Shown here: one piece after another, positions 59,235-64,000 of the stretch
Numbering within the stretch: position 1 is the first letter of the stretch
How the letters are laid out: every line of letters begins with the position of its first letter
Assembly: GCA_020073245.1 (NCBI GenBank)
Contig: JAIQFQ010000001.1
Span: 480,001-544,000 of the forward strand
DNA: 64,000 nucleotides
Source: Terriglobia bacterium
Lineage (GTDB): Bacteria > Acidobacteriota > Thermoanaerobaculia > Thermoanaerobaculales > Thermoanaerobaculaceae
Direction of reading: 5' to 3'
The notes under the pieces: model-generated
What the model was told of the DNA's origin: nothing
Seen by the model: only the letters and a program-made list of their open reading frames with translations
Databases searched by the model: none
Made by a program: the position numbers and the translations under genes

Positions 59235-61246
59235 GGGAATGCCTTCCCCTCCGGCCAGTACAGGATGCGATACCCCTCGGCCAGGAGCACCACACGGTGC
59301 ACGTAGTCCCACGTCTCGGGGATCTCGAGCGCCTCGACGAACGCGGGACCATCGTCTCGGCCGGCGGCCTCCCACACGTCCCGCACCCGCTTCTCCCCTG
59401 CGTCGTAGCTCGCGAGGGCCGCGGTCCAGGATCCGGAGAAGCTCTGACCCCAGCGAGCAAGGAGCGCTGCACCCAGGGTGAGATTCCTGCCCGGGTCGAA
59501 CAGGTCACCACTCGCGCCCAACCCCGGCACCTCCCGTGCCGCCTCGGCCGCGACGCCAGGAAGCACCTGCGCCAGCCCCACGGCACCTGCCGTGGAACGT
59601 GCCCGCGGGTTCCATGCAGACTCCTGCCGAACCAACCCGGCGAGGACCCAGGGGGGGACCCCGGCGCGGTGTGCTGCGGACTCGACTTCGCTCCTCAACG
59701 GCAATGGCAAATACCGCTCCAGGAGTTCGCGCGGGAGCCCCTGCCACGGTCCCGAAAGCAACCTCGGTTCACCCCTAACCAAGAGCGAGATCGCCTCCAG
59801 GGGAGGCATCTCGGCGAGCCGAACCAGGCCCAACCAACCGGGGTTTGGGCCGCCGGACGCATCGAGCTCCGCACGCCACCCCAGCACGACGTCCGCAACG
59901 CGCCCAACCGCCATGAGGTCGCCCGCCCACGCTGGCGGGAGTTGCACGGCCGGCCCGCCCTCCGAGACAGCGACGGCGACGCCCCGCCGACCGAGAGCCC
60001 GGCTTGCCCACTGGGCCGGGAGGTCGGGAAAGCCGCTCGTTGCGAGCGCCTCGAGGCCTGAGACATCGCCGTGTCGTGCCCGCTCACGGGCGATCCAGAA
60101 CGCCCCAAGGCGCCGGCCACGAGTGCTGCGAGCGAGCTCCACACCCGATTGAACCGTGGTCCCATCCGCGCGTGTCGCCAGCATGGTGAGCCGCCGGCAC
60201 ACCCACTCGAAGCGTGGCTGGGAGGTGACACCGTCGCCAGCCAGAACGGGCGCAGCCTCGGCGAATCGACCCAGCTCCACCAGGGCCTCCGCCTGAAGCA
60301 GTTCCGCCCTCGGTCGGGCCGGATCGCCGGCGGGCAGCAGCTGGCTCGCGCGGACGGCAGAGCGGAGCATCTCCCCGAACGTGCGATGTCGCTCCTTGGG
60401 CGCTGTACCCCAGGCGAGCTGGCGCTGCGCCTCCGCGCGCTCTACCCAGCACACGCCGCACCGATCGCCGCCGCGAGCCACCCAGACCAACGCCGCCGAC
60501 GGGCGGTGCAACCGCAACGAGGCACGGGCAGCGATCACGAACCCCGCGCTGCCGGCGCGCCCCGCGGCCCGTAGCGCGGGGATCGCCTGGCCCGCATCGA
60601 ACAACGCCTGAGCGTGCACCGCCCATTCAGCCGAAGTGAAGGCATGGGAAAGGTGCTCCAGGCTCTGAGCGGAGGCTAAGCCGGCGAGCTGCTCGGGAAA
60701 TTCCACGGCCAGGCGGTGCTGAGCCAGGGCAGCGGCCGGGTCAACCCCCCGGGCGACCACCCCGAGCGCCCGGCCCGCGTCATCGCGCCGAAGGGTCGCG
60801 AGTCCGGGAAGGAGCTCTATCGCCGCCGCAGTCTCGCCGCGCTGGGACAGGACCTCGGCGCCGTGCAGGCGCAGGTGGACACGATCGTCGTCCGCGAGCC
60901 ACGGTGCGCGCGACGCTGCCGTCCAAGCCGCCGCGGGAGAGCGTGAAGCCTCGAGGGCCTCCTCGAGCCGATGGGCGGCCAGCCGTCTCCGGCCTCCGTC
61001 AGGCCGCGCCACATTGAAACCCGTGAGGCCGGCCACCGGGGCCCGCGCGTCGCACGCAAACAACCCCCACAACAAGGCGGCTCGGCCCCTCTCGCTTTCC
61101 CGGCCCCGGATCGCGACCTGCATGAACGCCTTGGCCCGTGTCGCGGGACCACCTTTGATCTGGAACGCCTGAGCGAGCGTGGGACTCGGCGCGGCACGGC
61201 ACGCACACAGCAACACGAAAGAGAGGGGAAAAACCGCCCCGCGCAA
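59225..61246 (-). CDS. soluble lytic transglycosylase-like lipoprotein
   Basis: 673 residues. The TTG at 61246 is chosen because it starts a lipoprotein signal (LRGAVFPLSFVLLCAC) 8 bp after the previous gene; longer readings overlap that gene. Residues 30-520 are a helical repeat region like the superhelix of Slt70. The C-terminal SLT domain has the catalytic Glu in LVRQESAWNPRARS, then AVGLAQVLP and ASYDAGEKRV. It cleaves peptidoglycan with anhydro-muramic acid formation. It is coupled to YjbQ by overlap. Confidence 0.88.
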   Translation of the reverse strand: MRGAVFPLSFVLLCACRAAPSPTLAQAFQIKGGPATRAKAFMQVAIRGRESERGRAALLWGLFACDARAPVAGLTGFNVARPDGGRRRLAAHRLEEALEASRSPAAAWTAASRAPWLADDDRVHLRLHGAEVLSQRGETAAAIELLPGLATLRRDDAGRALGVVARGVDPAAALAQHRLAVEFPEQLAGLASAQSLEHLSHAFTSAEWAVHAQALFDAGQAIPALRAAGRAGSAGFVIAARASLRLHRPSAALVWVARGGDRCGVCWVERAEAQRQLAWGTAPKERHRTFGEMLRSAVRASQLLPAGDPARPRAELLQAEALVELGRFAEAAPVLAGDGVTSQPRFEWVCRRLTMLATRADGTTVQSGVELARSTRGRRLGAFWIARERARHGDVSGLEALATSGFPDLPAQWASRALGRRGVAVAVSEGGPAVQLPPAWAGDLMAVGRVADVVLGWRAELDASGGPNPGWLGLVRLAEMPPLEAISLLVRGEPRLLSGPWQGLPRELLERYLPLPLRSEVESAAHRAGVPPWVLAGLVRQESAWNPRARSTAGAVGLAQVLPGVAAEAAREVPGLGASGDLFDPGRNLTLGAALLARWGQSFSGSWTAALASYDAGEKRVRDVWEAAGRDDGPAFVEALEIPETWDYVHRVVLLAEGYRILYWPEGKAFPWT

Positions 61247-61253
61247 GAGGTGG

Positions 61254-62426
61254 CTACATGCCCAGCGCTGTGGGATCGCCGTCCGCCAAGATGCGCACCA
61301 TCTCGTCGTGGAAGTAATTGCTGTCGGCACGCACCTCGGCGGAAACGCGCTGCTCATACATGTCCCGTGAGCGGTCGATGTCATCCTTGAGTCGCCGGTA
61401 GATGTCGTGCGCGAGCTTGCCAGCCTGAACGGCCTGTTCGTTGTACAGGCGGATCTCGGAGACCAGGAGGCGAGCGAATCGGCGCGCCTCTTCGTGCTTG
61501 CGTTCCTCCTCGGGGGTCCGCAAAGGCACGACCGGTACCACGGGTGCTACCGGCACCCTGAGGTGGACAGTCGCGGCCGCATCTGATGCAGGGGAAGGTG
61601 CCTCAGGTGCTGCCTTAGGTTCTTCCGGCACCGTCGGCGGCGGTACTTCGAGGATCTCCGGCACCGGCAGCGGCACGGCGAGTTCGGGCTCCGGCGCCTG
61701 TGCCGGCTCGGCGGTCAAGTCCTCAGGCTCGACCAGCGTGGGACTTGGGGTCGGCGGCCGGGTTGCCAGCGTTTCAAGCATGAGACCGACCGTGTAGTTC
61801 AGCTGCTGTATCAGCGCGGTATTCAACCCCGAGCTGCCTTCGAGGGCCAACAGAATTCCTACCACCCTGCCGCGCAGCAACATTGGAACGAGGAGAAGCC
61901 GGTTGCTGCTGAAGTCGAACCAGCCGGAGAGCACCGGGTCGCCGTTCGGACGGATGAGCACTGGTGAGCCCGCCGAGGCCTTCTCGAGGGCCTTTGATTC
62001 TCTCAGGGCAGCCTTCCAGGACCGGGCTGGGTCACCCACCCCAAAACCAGCTCCCGACCATCCTTGAACGTTCCCGTCGCGGAGAACGACTATTGCTCGG
62101 GCGCCGCACCAGGGACCGATCTGGCGAAGCAGTTCCTGCAAAACCTCGGATTGAGCTCGACCCGCATCGAGACGGCGAAGAGTCTCGAGGCTGAGCATGG
62201 GCATGGGCGGAGGCGGCGCGCTCAGGCTCTGGAGGTGTTCCGCAACAGAACCGATCGGGAAGAGCGCTTCGAGGTCCGGAGGCACCACGACGTCCAGGTC
62301 GCTGGCCAGCCTGGCCGCCAGCTCGCGCGTCTGTCGTGCGACGGCCTCCAGTTTGGCGCGTATGAGCGCCGCGGCGCCCTCCCGCATCTGCTCCAGTTCA
62401 GCAAGTATCGCTTCCTGCTTCTCCAT
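61254..62426 (-). CDS. GAF-like domain protein with N- and C-terminal helical regions
   Basis: 390 residues. Residues 1-45 form a charged coiled coil. A GAF-like domain (about 85-225, IGPWCGARAIVVLRDG to LLLVPMLLRGRVVGILLALEG) is followed by a Pro/Glu-rich linker. The end, EEARRFARLLVSEIRLYNEQAVQ to YEQRVSAEVRA, resembles a conserved helical block found beside rpsU in Acidobacteria and Deltaproteobacteria. Function unknown; a cytoplasmic ligand- or redox-sensing role is possible. First gene of the operon with the transglycosylase and YjbQ, behind a good promoter. Confidence 0.7.
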   Translation of the reverse strand: MEKQEAILAELEQMREGAAALIRAKLEAVARQTRELAARLASDLDVVVPPDLEALFPIGSVAEHLQSLSAPPPPMPMLSLETLRRLDAGRAQSEVLQELLRQIGPWCGARAIVVLRDGNVQGWSGAGFGVGDPARSWKAALRESKALEKASAGSPVLIRPNGDPVLSGWFDFSSNRLLLVPMLLRGRVVGILLALEGSSGLNTALIQQLNYTVGLMLETLATRPPTPSPTLVEPEDLTAEPAQAPEPELAVPLPVPEILEVPPPTVPEEPKAAPEAPSPASDAAATVHLRVPVAPVVPVVPLRTPEEERKHEEARRFARLLVSEIRLYNEQAVQAGKLAHDIYRRLKDDIDRSRDMYEQRVSAEVRADSNYFHDEMVRILADGDPTALGM

Positions 62427-62456
62427 GGCGCCTCCGAGTTGTCCAGCCCGTCAAGC

Positions 62457-62486
62457 ATTATCGGCGTGGCGTGCAAACTGTGTCAA
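62457..62486 (-). promoter_or_regulatory. sigma-70 promoter of the GAF/transglycosylase/yjbQ operon
   Basis: TTGACA (62486-62481), an 18-bp spacer and GATAAT (62462-62457) on the minus strand; GGAGG lies before the ATG at 62426. A weaker pair on the plus strand (TTGCCT 62500-62505, TAGCGT 62523-62528) may serve the divergent lipoprotein gene. Confidence 0.75.
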
Positions 62487-62546
62487 GGAATCGTCGCGTT
62501 GCCTCCATTCGACTGTTTTGATAGCGTCTCCCGCCGGGGAGCGGTT

Positions 62547-63170
62547 ATGAAGGGCAGTCCTTGCCTCCTTGCGGCGATCGTCTCTGCGGCACTGGTTCTC
62601 GCCTGTGGTGGGGGCTCCGAAACCGCGGCGCCTCGTTTCGACGTCGGTGCGGAGTACGCCAAGGTGATCGCCGCCCGTTCCAGGCTCACATCCGCCAGCA
62701 AGGAGCTCGACCGAGCGCAGGCTGGGCCCTCCGGTGCAGCTCCAGCGGCGGACGTTCGCGCAACCGACCTGACGGAAGCGCGAACCGCCTTCGACGCGGC
62801 GTACGCACAAAACCAGAGGGTGCTGGCGAGGTTCCTGAGCATGGCGCTCAACGTAGCGCCGGAACGGCCGGAAACGAAGGAGGCACTCGATTCATTCGCG
62901 AGGGACGCCGTCGTCAACGCGCGCTACGTGCTTGACCGCGGTGCCGATCGGACCCAGATACTCGAAGCGCTCGTCCGGGCGGACCGCGCGTATCACGTGC
63001 TCGGCCTTGGCGTCCCACACGACCTCGCCGCGACGCTCGAGGAGGCCCGTCGGACACCGTCCGTGCGCCCGACTCGCACTGAGGCTCCCACGGCCACCGA
63101 AGTGCCACCTCGAGCGAATCGGGCCTCTCGCCCGCGGCAGCGTCGTGCTGCCCCCCCGAGTCGACCGTAG
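62547..63170 (+). CDS. hypothetical lipoprotein
   Basis: 207 residues from ATG 62547. Lipobox LVLACGG after a hydrophobic segment. The middle is mainly helical (YAKVIAARSRLTSASKELDRAQ; DLTEARTAFDAAYAQNQRVLARFLSMALN), and the last 50 residues are rich in Arg, Pro and Thr. No family was recognised. Placed between the divergent GAF operon and rpsU. Confidence 0.65.
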   Translation: MKGSPCLLAAIVSAALVLACGGGSETAAPRFDVGAEYAKVIAARSRLTSASKELDRAQAGPSGAAPAADVRATDLTEARTAFDAAYAQNQRVLARFLSMALNVAPERPETKEALDSFARDAVVNARYVLDRGADRTQILEALVRADRAYHVLGLGVPHDLAATLEEARRTPSVRPTRTEAPTATEVPPRANRASRPRQRRAAPPSRP

Positions 63171-63178
63171 AGGTGGCG

Positions 63179-63209
63179 TTGACTGCCATCCCCTCGCTTG
63201 TGGTAAGAT
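63179..63209 (+). promoter_or_regulatory. possible promoter of rpsU
   Basis: TTGACT (63179-63184) and TAAGAT (63204-63209) with a long 19-bp spacer. The -35 box overlaps the end of the preceding gene region. Confidence 0.5.
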
Positions 63210-63290
63210 TTCATTCCTTCTGAATAGCGCGTCCGCGCCCACCTGGTGTGGCGCGGCAAGACAGGCGCAGAGGGGGGGTGAGATCGCGCA

Positions 63291-63503
63291 ATGCCCACAA
63301 TGGTGCATGTTCGGGACAACGAGTCGTTCGAGCAGGCGCTGCGGCGCTTCAAGCGGAAGTGCGAGAAGGCAGGGATCCTGTCCGAGATCAAGAAGCGCCA
63401 GCACTACGAGAAGCCGAGCGTGCGGCGGAAGCGAAAGCTCATCCAGGCGCGCAAGAAACTCCTCCGCAAGCTGGCCCAGCAGCGCAAGGCCGGGCTTCTG
63501 TAG
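63291..63503 (+). CDS. rpsU: 30S ribosomal protein S21
   Basis: 70 residues. Typical S21: [33 protein letters not shown] and a very basic C-terminus ([21 protein letters not shown]). It contacts the 16S 3' end during initiation. A GGGGGGG tract about 15 bp upstream is the likely ribosome binding site. It is followed at 17 bp by the mutS2 start. Confidence 0.97.
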   Translation: MPTMVHVRDNESFEQALRRFKRKCEKAGILSEIKKRQHYEKPSVRRKRKLIQARKKLLRKLAQQRKAGLL

Positions 63504-63520
63504 CCTGCGCCAGCACGATC

Positions 63521-64000
63521 TTGACCTTCGCTGCACTGGAGTTTGACCGGGTTCTTACGCTCGTTGCCTCGTTCGCGCGCAGTGATCGAGGGCGGCGGGG
63601 AGTCACCGCGACCCTTCCTCAGTTCACCGCCGGGGAAGGGTCGTCGGCTTTTCGCCTCAGCCGGGAGATGCAGGCGTTCGTCGCGGCCTGTGGTTCTCTC
63701 GGGTTCGCCGGGCTCGACGCCGCAGACCTCCTCGAGCCCGAGACGCTCCATTCGGCCGACGCGGCCGACGTTGTCCGTCTTGTGACGCTCGTGCGGCGGC
63801 TGGTCGAGGTCCGGGCGGCGCTCGCGGGTGCCGGAGTCGGACCCGAGCTTGCCCGCATCCTCGCGGAGCTGCCGCAGCTCGAGGGGTTCCTCGCATTCTG
63901 CGACCTGCGCCTCGGACCGGCGGGGGAGATCCTGGACAGCGCCTCGCCGGCGCTCGCACAGGCCCGTGCCGCGCGGGAACGCAACCGAACCGCGATCGTC
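63521..64000 (+). CDS. mutS2: endonuclease MutS2, N-terminal part, cut by the window end
   Basis: The frame stays open from 63521 to the window end (160 codons). It reads LTFAALEFDRVLTLVASFARSDRGRR..., the typical start of MutS2, in which the LEFD motif and the core-helix region precede the ATPase. No ATG lies in frame upstream before the rpsU stop, so TTG 63521 is the most likely start. Short forms of MutS-like proteins cannot be excluded because the ATPase and Smr domains lie outside the window. Confidence 0.75.
   Translation, partial: MTFAALEFDRVLTLVASFARSDRGRRGVTATLPQFTAGEGSSAFRLSREMQAFVAACGSLGFAGLDAADLLEPETLHSADAADVVRLVTLVRRLVEVRAALAGAGVGPELARILAELPQLEGFLAFCDLRLGPAGEILDSASPALAQARAARERNRTAIV

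Overview
The window is a GC-rich chromosomal segment with compact operons on both strands and no rRNA or tRNA genes that I could recognise. A B12-dependent ribonucleotide reductase, a homodimeric pyruvate dehydrogenase E1, an archaeal-type class I aldolase, an SDR-type threonine dehydrogenase, a DUF6600 protein, a DUF4388 protein and many small Ser/Thr-kinase or lipoprotein genes together suggest an Acidobacteriota-like soil or sediment heterotroph. That placement is an inference from gene content, not from a marker gene.

Layout. 1-4.6 kb: the 3' end of a DUF6600 protein with 81-bp tandem repeats, then a minus-strand trio (PaaK-like adenylating enzyme, SufS-like PLP enzyme, S51 peptidase). 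4.7-10.7 kb: Ser/Thr kinase, SDR, aceE, DUF4388 protein. 10.9-15.0 kb: a minus-strand operon of lysine 2,3-aminomutase, two ATP-grasp ligases and a GNAT acetyltransferase, with its own promoter and a long structured leader. 15.0-23.0 kb: central and housekeeping metabolism (RluA, aldolase, threonine dehydrogenase, glycogen phosphorylase, gamma-glutamyltranspeptidase). 23.2-29.2 kb: nrdJ with a palindromic operator, a complete 2.19-kb IS1-like element with passenger genes (19-bp terminal inverted repeats and an 8-bp target duplication), and two tandem HU genes. 29.2-33.2 kb: secreted protein, RsgA, HtrA. 33.3-38.4 kb: a molybdenum hydroxylase operon (FAD, 2Fe-2S and Mo subunits, XdhC, MocA-like) behind a structured 5' leader. 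38.4-40.9 kb: a ferredoxin-like protein and an octaheme HAO-family cytochrome behind an FNR/HcpR-type site. 41.4-46.0 kb: an OmpA-like lipoprotein with a sigma-54 promoter, divergent from a GlrR/GlrK-like two-component operon with its own lipoprotein. 46.0-55.3 kb: DUF362 protein, a second fused xanthine dehydrogenase, a secreted HExxH protein, ClpB. 55.5-64 kb: OPT transporter, glycosyltransferase, YjbQ/lytic transglycosylase/GAF operon, lipoprotein, rpsU and the start of mutS2.

The most system-like parts are the KamA/ATP-grasp/GNAT operon (a candidate beta-amino-acid conjugation pathway), the adenylation/desulfurase-like/peptidase trio, the NO- or hydroxylamine-related cytochrome operon with a correctly spaced regulator site, and the sigma-54 circuit. 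The two xanthine dehydrogenase systems, XdhC and the MocA-like protein form a coherent purine/molybdenum-hydroxylase capacity.
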